Below, in pieces: positions 11,509 to 21,720 of a stretch of 64,000 nt of DNA. Source of the stretch: Mallotus nudiflorus (Eukaryota; Streptophyta; Magnoliopsida; Malpighiales; Euphorbiaceae). Position 1 is the first letter of the stretch. Each line of letters begins with the position of its first letter. The stretch lies in NCBI GenBank assembly GCA_947683625.1, contig CANTUR010000009.1, forward strand, positions 7,577,501-7,641,500, in the 5' to 3' direction. The position numbers and the translations under genes are program-made. The notes beneath the pieces were generated by a model. It ran no database searches and had not been told where the DNA came from. It was given only the letters and a program-made list of their open reading frames with translations.

Positions 11509-13615
11509 TGTAGACAGCAGGGTTTAGCACATGTCCAAGATTTTAGCAACCGCGATAATGTTTGACCTCAGGGATTTATAGAACACACTAACCATTGTAA
11601 CAAAGACAAGGTGTGGAGATGAGGAGTCGTCACCTAGGGTAATAACTGGGACAAATCAAAAGGGTGGTACACCATTCCCTAAAAGAAAGCTAGCACCATA
11701 ACCAGGAGATTATGGGTGTAGAATACTAGCTTCTTTCAGTCTTGTGTTCATTTAGAATTACTTTATGAATTACTATTTTATCTTATATTTACATGCACTT
11801 TCATATAAACCCTTAAAAAACAATCAACTGCAAGGAAAACTGGTTGTGAAAAATACAAGTAAATAATGCATTCAATAAAACATATAATCCCTAAGCTATT
11901 CTTATCTACATTGATTTTAATTAAATGGGCTAAACCTACATATTTTAATCCTAAGATGATCTTAAATCTATAAGTTATAGAAAAATGCTTAAATTAAGTG
12001 GGCTGAGTCTAAATTAATTATATTAAATTAAGTGGGCCTATGTTTGATAAACTAAATCTGCCTAAGTTATCTTTAACCTATAATCTAATTAATTATGGTG
12101 TTGAAGATGCATTTTAATCAAATTAAACCTTATTTAATTGTTAAATGCATGTGCTAATTAAAAGATAGGCTGAAAAAGAATTATCTAAACTTAAACTTAA
12201 ATAAATGAGTTAAAGCCTAATGTGGGTTTAACGCCCAAAACACTTAAAACTAAATAAATTAGCCCAAAAGAAAATTAAACATACCAAACAATTAAATAAA
12301 AGATCAAACACTTAATTATTTAATTCCTTATAAAAAACTCTAATTTTCATTAACATGCAACCTAAATTAATCTATTTCCTCCATTGATTTTAATTAATTA
12401 CCCAATTGAAACCCTAATTGTTACTAACCAATTAATCAATATAAATATGCAACCACACATATAATTTCACTATTCTTACTATTTGAGCTATTACAATAAT
12501 TCATAGAAAATAATAATCAAAATAATTAATACACCTAAAAAATATAAATAAAGTGAAGCAATAAATAAAAACTAAAAACCCTAGAAACTATGTCTCTACA
12601 AGGTCTTATCCATGGCATTCCATGGACTTCGCATGGATTTAGTCCTCCAAACTTGATCATCATGCATTTTCCTCCATAATCACCATATAAAAAGAAAAAA
12701 ACTATGATTAGTGAATGAATTATAATAATAATTTAAATAAAATTAAAACTCAATAAAATAAATAAAGAGATAAATAAATCAAACAGAATAGAATAAAGAG
12801 AAGATAATGCTTATGAATGATTTTAATGAAGTGCTCCTCTGATTTTGTAAAGTCACCATTCTTGATAGGTCATCGAATCTTGTTCATAAAAAAATCCTCT
12901 AAAGATCTTCAATTAATTAATTAATCAAAAGGGAATTTTTGTAGAGAAAGTTTTTTAAAAAAATAATTAAAAGTTTTTTTAAAAAATAATTAACAAAGGA
13001 AAGAGTTAAGAAGTCCTTTTCCTAAGAAAAATCAATAAACTAAAGATAATTTGGTGTAGAGAAAAAAATACTAGTTAGAAGAGCTCTGAATAATAATACT
13101 GCTCATCCAGTAAAATCCCCCTTTAAAGGAGCCAAAATACCTCCTTTTATAGTAAAACAACACTTCAAATCCTATGTATAAATTGGTTCCTAAAGGAATT
13201 CTATTTCCTTAATAATATTAAATAAACACCAAAAATAATTTTTAAGAAAATTTTACACCAATTAGAATCAAGAAAAAGGTATTTTTATTTTTTGAAGAAT
13301 CAGAAAACCTAATGGAAGACTCTAATTTGGTTGAAATTGTGTAATTATGATCAGAATTATGTAATTCTAATTTGAATTATATAATTTTGATGTATTTTTA
13401 ATTATAAAAAGACCACTGAAAGAATTTAAGTTTTGCAATTAGGCCTTCAAAAATGTTGCAATTTAGTCTTTGAAAACATTAAATCATTTTTTTTAAAATG
13501 CAATTACACCCTTCAAATTTTCAAAGTTCATGTATTAAGAACCTATTCATAAAATTTTCATCATTACAGTCCTTGTCATATACATAACTCATCATCCTAA
13601 AATTAAGTGCTTACA
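11509..13615 (-). mobile_element. Tat-type LTR in minus orientation (probable Tat-B 3' LTR)
   Basis: On the minus strand it starts TGTAAGCACTT at 13615 and ends TCTACA at 11509 (2107 bp, canonical TG...CA). A polypurine tract abuts its start at 13616-13630, so it is the 3' LTR of an element whose body lies to the right. A TATA box, TATAAAAG on the minus strand, sits at 13144-13151. It aligns along much of its length with the Tat-A LTR (1-2023) in inverse orientation. No gene inside. Confidence 0.75.
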
Positions 13616-13630
13616 CTTGCCCCCTTTGTC
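13616..13630 (-). promoter_or_regulatory. Polypurine tract of Tat-B
   Basis: On the minus strand GACAAAGGGGGCAAG directly precedes the LTR start TGTAAGC. This is the plus-strand primer of reverse transcription and fixes both the LTR boundary and the element orientation. Confidence 0.8.
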
Positions 13631-13732
13631 ACTATTTGCTTGACAAATTATGGCAAAGTAAACTAGCACTCAATTTCTAAATCAAAAGTTAAGGTACTTA
13701 CCTACGCTGCTTGAAGTTTTTGCATATGAACT

Positions 13733-15152
13733 TGCTATACTTAGACATACAATATTGATTTGAAATGACACATCACACTCAGTCGTATGATGTTAACTAT
13801 ATTTGGATGTATAGTATGAATTGGAGGAGATACATTATACTCAATTACACAATGTGGACTATACTCATACATATAGTACTGACTAAAAAGATATGCCACA
13901 TTTGATCATATAATGTCGATTGAAAATACATTGTACTCAGTCGTACAATGCCCACTTTACTTATTTATATAGTTTGATTTAAAATGGATACATCATACTC
14001 GGTCGTATGATGCTAATTTTACTTAGTCGTATAATCTTAATTGAACATACATTGTACTCAATTGTACAATATTGACTGTACTCAGTAGTATAGTCTTAGT
14101 TGAAAAGATATATGACACTTGGTAGTATGATGTCGACTATGCTCAGACATATAGTTTTGATTGAAGGATACATTGCACTCGGTCATACAATGTTGACTAT
14201 ACTCAGTCACATAGTCTAGATTGAAAATACATTGCACTTGGTCGTACAATGTTGAATACACTCAATGTATAGTCTTGATTGAAGATACATTATATTCGAT
14301 CATACAATGTCGACTATTGTATAGTCTGAATTGAAAGGGATACGTCATACTTGATTGTATGATGCCGATTATACTCAGTCGTATAATCTTGATTGAAAAT
14401 ACATTGTAATCAGTCATACAATGTCAACTACACTTGTTCGTATAGTCTTGGTTGAAAAGATACATCACACTCGGTCGTGCGATGTCCACTACACTCGGTC
14501 GTATAGTCTTGTTGAAAGATACATTGCACTTAGTCATACAATGTGAACTACACTCTGTCATATAGTCTAGATAGAAAATACATTGTACTCGATCATACAA
14601 TGTTGACTAGACTCGGTCTTATAGTCTTGATTGAAGATACATAGTACTTGGTCATATAATGCCAACTATACTTAGTCGTATTGTCTAATTTTAAAGCGAT
14701 ACATCGTACTTGGTAAGTATGATGCCAATTATACTCGGTCATATAATATTGTTAGAAAATACATTATGCTCAGTTGTACAATGCTGACTACACTTAATCA
14801 TATAGTCTTGGTTAAAAAGATACATCACACTCGGTCGTATGATGTCAACTACACTCGATTATATAGTCTTGATTAAAAGATACATTGCACTTAGTCGTAT
14901 AATGTTAACTACACTTGATTGTACAGTCTGGATTGAAAATACATTGCACTCGGTCGTACAATGTCAACTAAACCTAGTCATATAGTCTTGATTGAAAATG
15001 TATTCTACTCGATCATACAATACTGACTACACTCAGTCGTATAGTCTGAATTGAAAGATACATTGCACTTGGTCATACAATACTAATTATATCTGGTCGT
15101 ATAGTCCTGATTGGAAGTGTACATCACACTCGATCATATGATGTTGATCATG
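13733..15152. repeat. Tandem array of about 23 units of 60 bp, each with two palindromes
   Basis: Units stay in near-perfect 60 bp register. Each has two 22-base palindromes with 8-base arms and a 6-base loop, usually TCGGTC or TCAGTC. Palindrome 1 has arms CATTGTAC and GTACAATG, or CATCATAC and GTATGATG. Palindrome 2 has arms GACTATAC and GTATAGTC, or GATTATAC and GTATAATC. Perfect examples are 13929-13950, 13991-14012 and 14367-14388. A spacer of the type TTGATTGAAAATA separates units. The array lies in the 3' UTR of Tat-B, a known hot spot for satellite-like repeats. No coding potential. Confidence 0.95.
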
Positions 15153-15189
15153 ATTTTCACTATATTCCCTATGGGACATCTAGTGATTA

Positions 15190-15335
15190 TGATTTGATTA
15201 TGTGCTATAACTACCATGTAGTGTTTAGCAAAATGGATCTGAAGGCTATGTTATAGCTACTGTGTAGCATATAACAAGGTTAATTTGAAAATTATGTTAT
15301 AGCTGATATGTAGCATATAACTAAGATGCAGTGTA
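15190..15335. repeat. Second, shorter palindromic repeat family
   Basis: Three related copies near 15200, 15250 and 15296 contain GTTATAGCTAC and GTAGCATATAAC-type arms around a 3-4 base centre, so each could fold as a hairpin. The spacing is about 47-50 bp. It lies next to the 60 bp palindrome array but has a different sequence. Confidence 0.7.
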
Positions 15336-15899
15336 GTGCATGCAAAATGCAAACATCATATTGAAACTTCTTGAAGACTAGGATTTTAAGATTTTGCATT
15401 AATCAACTATGCTAACTTAATTGAATTTATGTTGATTGTCCTTAAATTTTTGCTAATTTACTCTAATTAACTACCCTTGTTGCAGCTAATTTTGATTGAC
15501 TTGATAGTGTTAGTGTTGATTCTACATGTTGCATTTATCTTCTTCTGGACTTACTATTCCATGAGACTTGTTAAAATTAGCTTTAACATGATAAATGTAC
15601 AATAGTGCATTATAATGATGAAATTTTAAGAGAAAATTCATCACTTTTCCATGAGATAGCATGCACTCAATGAATCTCACTAATATTGATTTTCATGACT
15701 ATCATTTATTCCCCATTCAGAAAGGTCAAAGGCATCATTAACCATCTTATGCTGAGAGCATATTTTTTACTAAGTGAAGAACTAACTTCCATTCCTAAAT
15801 TCAGGTAGAATCTATTAAATAAAACTTAGGGAAATTATGCATAAACAAATTAAATTCTAAGTATTAAAATAGTCTTTGAGTTATTTTTTTGCTTTTCTT
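15336..15899. other. Non-coding 3' UTR-like sequence of Tat-B
   Basis: AT-rich, with no ORF longer than background and no recognisable motif. It lies between two tandem arrays and is assigned to the Tat-B 3' UTR by position. Confidence 0.4.
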
Positions 15900-16260
15900 T
15901 CTTATTCGAGTATTCCCAGCATTTCTGATATTACACAGTGTGGATAGCATTGAAAAGGTCCTTTGGATACTTATACTCTTATAAAGCATTGGAGTAAATA
16001 GAGCAATTTTTGGTATGGTCCACATTTAGTATTCCCTAACCTTTCTCGTATTACATAGCATGGACATTGCCAGAGGTTTCATTTTAATACTCTTTCTCTT
16101 TTTTTAGCATTGGGGTAAATTATGCTTGCTCTTATTTTGATTCTCCTCTCAGTATTCCCCTACCTTTCTCGTATTACTCAATGTAGATACTTTAAGGGAT
16201 TTTGTGCTTCTTCTCATTTATGAGCATTGGAGTGAATTATATGCATATTTATCATTCAAA
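15900..16260. repeat. Three tandem units of about 119 bp
   Basis: Each unit has a GTATTCCC...TCTCGTATTAC block (about 15908, 16030, 16147) followed by AGCATTGGGGTAAAT (about 15998, 16106, 16224). It is a third tandem family within the same 3' UTR and carries no coding potential. Confidence 0.8.
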
Positions 16261-17236
16261 ATATTATAATGATACTCTAAAATTTAGGCAAGTTATCTTA
16301 CAAGTCTATATATTTTGTCCTTATATATTTTCCCCTCATTTGGGTGCAAAGCAAGCATTAGATTGATTAAAGTTTAGAAACTCTTAGCACAGAGTTGCTA
16401 ACTAAACATTTGAATTCTACAAGGCTAATAAAAGAAAGCCACTAAAATCAAAGGTTATGAAAGAAGTTTTCACATATGATCTCGTGAAGTGAATAAATTT
16501 CTTTTCAATTTGTGAATTTTCTTATTATGGATTTATTTTATTACAACATCAAAGAAGATAGAGATATACTACTTTCCTTTAGTATTTTTCAGGTTGTTTG
16601 TCACACACAGACACTCTAATGAACAATTAGCATTTGTCGTCTTGCCATTTTATTAATGTATTGATTCCTCTTCCCTTATTTGTTCTCTTTTATTGTCCTT
16701 GCATAAAATATCATAAGTTAGTTAGTTCTATTTACAAGTAAATAAAATTTATTAAAACATAATGTTATTCTTTTGCATTATTCCCTTTTGTTGATAGTGT
16801 CTCTAATCACAAAGGTCATAATTCTCCACCATTGAAGTTATGGCTTTATTCCATTAATGTCATAGTAGATGGCTTCATTCATTTTCCTAACATTCTTATG
16901 AAAGAAAGGATTTTAAGAGTTAGAGGTCTTTATTTCATAATCAAAGAAGTTTTGAGAGTGCATTCATTTTAAGTTTTGAGTGCATTCTTCCCTTTTATAG
17001 GGTCAAGTGCATGTATAGCCGGTATGTTGGATCTTCTCATCACTATATTCCACACCCTATGCTAATCTAAATATTATGGATGGATATTCTTGATGATGAT
17101 CCTGGTGAAAATATGGAGTTGGATGTTGAATCTGAGGAGCTTGAGTGTTTTATCTAGCTTATTAAAGTTGCTAGGATAATGCTTCTTGGTAGTGCCACTC
17201 CTCTTATTTTCATTCTTTCATATGCTTCTTAGGACA
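16261..17236. other. Unassigned sequence, no gene seen
   Basis: AT-rich. A short plus-strand open stretch near 17080-17140 (DILDDDPGENMELDVESEEL) is acidic and ends at a stop; I do not recognise it. Otherwise I see no feature. Confidence 0.4.
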
Positions 17237-17598
17237 AAGCATTTGAATGCATTTTTATGTGTGCTTTTATTGAATAGATGCCTTAGGGTTAGATGGATGT
17301 TCAAATAGGGTTTAATAAAATTGCATGTAATTAGAGAATGAAGTAATAATTTATAAAGTAATTCTAAATGAACACGAAACTAAAAGAACTTAGTATTCCA
17401 TTCTCAGAATCTCCTAGTTGCGGTGATAACTTTCTTTTAGAGAATCAAGTACCATAAATCAAATTATCCTAATTATTACCATAGGTGGTGACTTCTTACC
17501 TCCACGCTATGACTTTTTGGCATAGTAGTGTGTTCCTTGAGGCCTTTAGCCTAAATAGTATTGTTGTTGCTAAAATCTTAGATGCATGCTAAACCCCA
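17237..17598 (+). mobile_element. Tat-type LTR 3'-end fragment, plus orientation
   Basis: Matches 1661-2020 of the Tat-A LTR almost base for base, starting GCATTTGAATGC and ending CTAAACCCCA. It is followed without leader or primer-binding site by antisense Tat-B integrase at 17599. It is therefore the end of a plus-strand Tat LTR inserted into, or joined to, the integrase of Tat-B. It could be the right end of Tat-A itself. Confidence 0.75.
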
Positions 17599-18010
17599 CT
17601 CTTTATAACACTATAGTAGGTAGATGGTTAAGATTCCTATAGATCTGACATTGATGAAACTGTCTAACTTTTTCTTATGCAATCCTTTTCCATACTCTTC
17701 TAATAATACCCTTGCCTGAGTACCTTCTTGGCTAAGATCATCCTGTTCATGGGAGAACCATAAGCTCCTACATGAATTTCTTTCATTACCTCTTTAGCTT
17801 CAGCTTTCTTGAGACATCCAAGCTGCATTTCATTTACCATTTTCTTGTATAATACTTCATCATGATTTGCATAGTTACATGTAAGAACATGAAGAGCATA
17901 TCTCTCTTTTAAAGTTGCTTCATCCAAATACTTTCCTTCTTCGATGAACCTTTGAATATCGTAAAACCATGGCTTCTCTTTTAGCCCTATTTGAACACTC
18001 AAAATCTACT
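17599..18010 (-). pseudogene. Tat-B integrase N-terminal part (truncated)
   Basis: The open block 18002-17700 reads DIQRFIEEGKYLDEAT, YALHVLTCNYANHD, VLYKKM, then EIHVGAYGSPMNRMILAKKV and RQGYYW-type sequence, the zinc-binding entry of a Tat integrase. It continues in disturbed frames to 17599, where a plus-strand LTR end replaces the remaining integrase. It aligns with Tat-A 8420-8768. Confidence 0.8.
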
Positions 18011-18480
18011 CTCATTTATAACACAGAGCTCTTGATTTCATGATCACCAAAGGCTTCATAGTTGATCCTGTCACACTATCCCACATTGCAAAGAGTGTTG
18101 CCAATGCATCTACCATGTGATTATTGTCTTTTGATAAATGGATAAAGAGACATTTACTGAAGTTCTTTGCTAAAGTTTTTAAAAAGCATTTATAGGGTTG
18201 CAACTTTTCCTTTTTCACTTTCCATTCTTCATTAGCTTGATTGATAACCAACATTGAATACCCATAAATCAGTAATTCCTTTATCCTAACTACTAGAGTC
18301 ACTTTAATTCTATAGATGCATGATTCATATTTAGCCATATTTTCATCACCTTGAAGTATAGTTTCTTGGCCATTGGTATGGTCACTCCTTTGACATAATA
18401 AGAATTACTCCTAATCTAGCTCCTTTGTTATTTAAAGCGCCTTTGAAGTAGAGCTTCCAATCTCGATGCTCTATGATAGG
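18011..18480 (-). pseudogene. Tat-B second RNase H of archaeal type
   Basis: The open block 18338-18012 contains AKYESCIYRIK, ELLIYGYSMLVINQANEEW and NNHMVDALATLFAMW, matching the Tat-A domain at 7878-8400. Asp of the GDS motif reads Tyr (GYS), which would remove a catalytic position. The start of the domain lies in another frame up to about 18480. Confidence 0.8.
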
Positions 18481-19300
18481 TAGGTTCTCATCTAGAAACT
18501 CCATGTTCCACTGTTCATCACCCTTGACTACATTATAAGCTATAAATTCTATTATTGCCCTTCCCTTGATGACTTTTATTATGATGTATTCTATATCAAA
18601 CTCAATTAGGAGTACTAGCCATCATGACATTCTTCTACTCAAAGCAGGCACCTGAAATAAGTACCTTAGGGGATCTATCTTTAAAATAGCTTAAATCTTA
18701 TATGACTAAAAATGATGATAAGTACCTTAGGTGATCTATCTTTGAAATAGCTTGAACATTATATAATTGAAAATGATGCCTTAATTTTCTTATTGGCCAG
18801 ATCATGATCAAACACATCTTTTTAACCAAGTCATACTTTTCCTCATTTAGTAGGAACTTCTTGTTGAGATAATACACTGCATGCTCTATCCCCTTTAGTC
18901 CTTCTTATGCCCCCATTACATTGCCCTCTAAGGCCAAGTATACGATCAACAGCTTACCTTATCTCAGTGGCTTCAATACAGGTGGATTAGTGAGATATTC
19001 TTCAATCATGTCAAAGGCCTTCAAACAATCATCATTCTGCTTCACTGGCTGATCTTTCCTTTAGAGTTTGAAAATAGGATCATAAATATTAGTAAGCTTT
19101 ACAGTAAACCTACTAATATATTATAACCTGCCAATAAACCCTCTCATTTCTTTCTCTATCTTTGGTGTCGATATTTCCTAAATAGCTTTCACTTTATTTG
19201 GATCCACTTTAATTCCTCTGCTGCTAATTATATACCCTAGTAGTTTTCCTAAAGTAACCCTAAAAATGCATTTATTTGAGTTAAGCCTCAGATTATACCT
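18481..19300 (-). pseudogene. Tat-B first RNase H (decayed)
   Basis: Several-frame remnant connecting the RT to the second RNase H. It follows the same order as Tat-A 7300-7840 and includes sequence coding for the KVIKG-type end near 18560 and the FMIEEY-type helix near 19000. A direct duplication of about 62 bp (18658-18780) disrupts it. Confidence 0.7.
18658..18780. repeat. 62 bp tandem duplication in Tat-B RNase H
   Basis: AAGTACCTTAGG...AAAATGATG occurs twice head to tail (18658-18719 and 18720-18780) with about seven differences, so the duplication is old relative to the decay of the copy. Confidence 0.85.
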
Positions 19301-20157
19301 CTTAATTCAAGCCAAGAGCTTATCCACAGCTCTAAAGTGTCCTGCTCTTATTTTTGACTTGACCATCATATCATCCACATTCACTTTGACCTCCCTGTGC
19401 ATTATGTCATGGAAAAGAGTGATAGGTACCTTATGGTAGGTTGCACCTCCATTTCTCAATCTGAAGGGCATTACTTTATAACAATATGTCCCCCATTCTA
19501 TAATAAAAGCAGTCTTGATTTTATCCATGACTGCCATCAATATTTGATTATAATATGAGAATTCATCCACGAAGGAGTACATTGCATTAGACGCTACGCT
19601 GTCTACTATTACATCGATGTGGGGAAAAGGAAAATGGTCCTTTGGGCATGCCTTATTTAGATCCCTAAAATCAACACACATACATTATTTGCCATCTTTT
19701 TTGGGCACCAGCACTATGTTTGCTAACCATTGAAGATAATCAACTACCTCTAGAAAATTACCTAGATATGTTTAGTAATTTCCTCTCTTATCTTTTCAGT
19801 TCACTTTGGTCTTAGCTTGCATAGTTTTTTCTTACTAAATTTTATTTCTGGATGAGTAAGAATGTGATTTTCTGGGATCTCCCTACCTAAACTTGGCATT
19901 TCCTCGTAGGTCCAAGTGAATACTACCTTTATTTTTATTAATATTTTCTCAAAATTTTCCCACTCTTTAGGAGTTACATCACGTGATATAGAAATGTTCT
20001 TAGGATTATTATTTTTGCCCATGTTAAATGAATCAAATTGAATTGAATTATTGTTAAACATGCATGATTGATCAAAATTATAATGCATAGAATTATCAGG
20101 ATGCACATCATACGAGTAAGCAAAACCAACATTTATATCATTGACCATGGAAAAAAC
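19301..20157 (-). pseudogene. pol: Tat-B reverse transcriptase and pre-RT region
   Basis: Minus-strand open blocks: 20148-19801 (NDINVGFAYSYDV, then VVFTWTYEEMPSLGREI and HPEIKFSKKK) and 19681-19307 (MCVDFRDLNKACPKDHFPFP, then YNQILMAVMDKIKTAF and the catalytic region VNVDDMMVKS). Both Asp residues are kept. The blocks are joined through a frame break with stops. At 20157 the element is cut by the 5' LTR of Copia-2. Confidence 0.88.
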
Positions 20158-21704
20158 TGTTAGTGATATGCACTAGGTCAATCATTTCTGATTATGTATT
20201 GGCTTTCTTGTTTTATTAATAAAGAGGTATTTCATTATCATTTGATTTTATGATAATTATATGAATGGTTAATTCTTACTAACACCATCAAGTATGTGAC
20301 TTGATAGTAAAACCCTTAGATTAAAAAAAGAGTTCTATTCTAATTATCCTTAGCCATTTATTCATTATATAAATATTAAAGTATTAAAGCTAGTATGAAG
20401 TTGACTGATGGTTATGTTTTACTAATCATAAATATCAGATATTAAGTCAACTCATAGGTACATGATCAGAGATCATGTACTGGATTGATCAACTATGAAA
20501 ATACTACATAGATTTTTATCAGAAGTATTCCTCATCATAGTAATTTTATTTTGATCCTTTGACCTTGAAATCATCATGGATTTCTACATAGCTATTTTAT
20601 GTTTTGACACTTTCTAACATTGTCTTTAACTAGATAATTAAGTAGGATGTTATTGGATATCAAATTAGTTATGTGAGGAATGTGAGTGATTCAGAAGGAA
20701 TTTATCCCTTATTAATATAAGAAAGATATCTCTAGGCCCCTTGATGAGATAGACTGAAGGAAAATGCATGGCCATGTTGAAATGAATTGATAAAGAGTTA
20801 TCATTTTTAGTCTACCTAGAAATCAAGTAATAATATTGAACAATATAAGGATGACATTCTATGCCTTATGTTCAATTAAGATATCATGTGAGAAAGGGAC
20901 AATAAAATTCACTGTAATTAAGTTATGTCGGATTATTGACTTAACATGACTTGGGTAGTCATAATGTCTTATTAGAGGCCACTTATGACTTGTGGGATTA
21001 AATAGAGATTTAGGCCCACTACCAATGTTATGTGAACCTACAGAGTCACACACTTAGAATAAGCCCAAAACGAATTTGGGTTTAATAAGCCCAAAATAAA
21101 CTCTGTGGAAATAAATAATTAAAGTATTTTATTTATTTATTTGTTTGTTTATTTATTAAAGATAAATGTTTTTTTAAATAAATAAATAAGATATTATTTC
21201 TGATTTTTTTTTAAATAAAATCAGAATATAATAAATGAAAATTACCAAAAGATCATTGGTAGGTGAAACCCTAATTTAGAGTCTATAAATATGTTATATT
21301 CTCTAGGGTTTAACTCACTTATTTTTTCTGCCTCCAAAATAGTTTTCTCTGTTCTTAGAAAACAAACACAGATTTTTTCTTTTGTTTTTTATTTATGACG
21401 CAATTAAGAAAGTTGCTAGCACACACCCCAATTCATTTTTATGAAGGGCTGTTTATGTGGATACCAATAGAGGATGCATCCTTTTAGAGATGTCTAGATC
21501 CGAACAACTAAAGCAAAAAGCTCGAGCTAAAGTGTCACTAGTGTGAACCTCCTCTCATCATTCCATAAAATCTTGCCTCTTGTGCATCTTGGTAAGATTC
21601 TTAAAACTCTAAATTTAATCAAGTAGTCGAATTATATAGATACAGGTTTGGGAACATGATAAAATTTTAATTTTTTCACTGCATTTGTATCATGAAACCC
21701 AACA
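20158..21704 (+). mobile_element. Copia-2 5' LTR
   Basis: Starts TGTTAGTGATATG and ends CCCAACA (1547 bp), directly followed by a copia-type primer-binding site. It interrupts Tat-B sequence on its left. A TATAAATA box at 21284-21291 sits upstream of a pyrimidine-rich start region, so it is a plausible promoter. No second copy of this LTR is found in the window, so the element is incomplete here. Confidence 0.85.
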
Positions 21705-21720
21705 GTAGTATCAGAGCCCG
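21705..21720 (+). promoter_or_regulatory. Primer-binding site of Copia-2
   Basis: GTAGTATCAGAGCCCG corresponds to the TGGTATCAGAGC site complementary to the 3' end of initiator tRNA-Met, with small changes. Confidence 0.8.

Noticed and set aside
13733..15152. Possible CRISPR-like array of regular repeats and spacers
   Set aside because: The interval is a continuous 60 bp tandem repeat with related, not unique, spacers; it lies in a plant retrotransposon 3' UTR and no cas-like gene is present.
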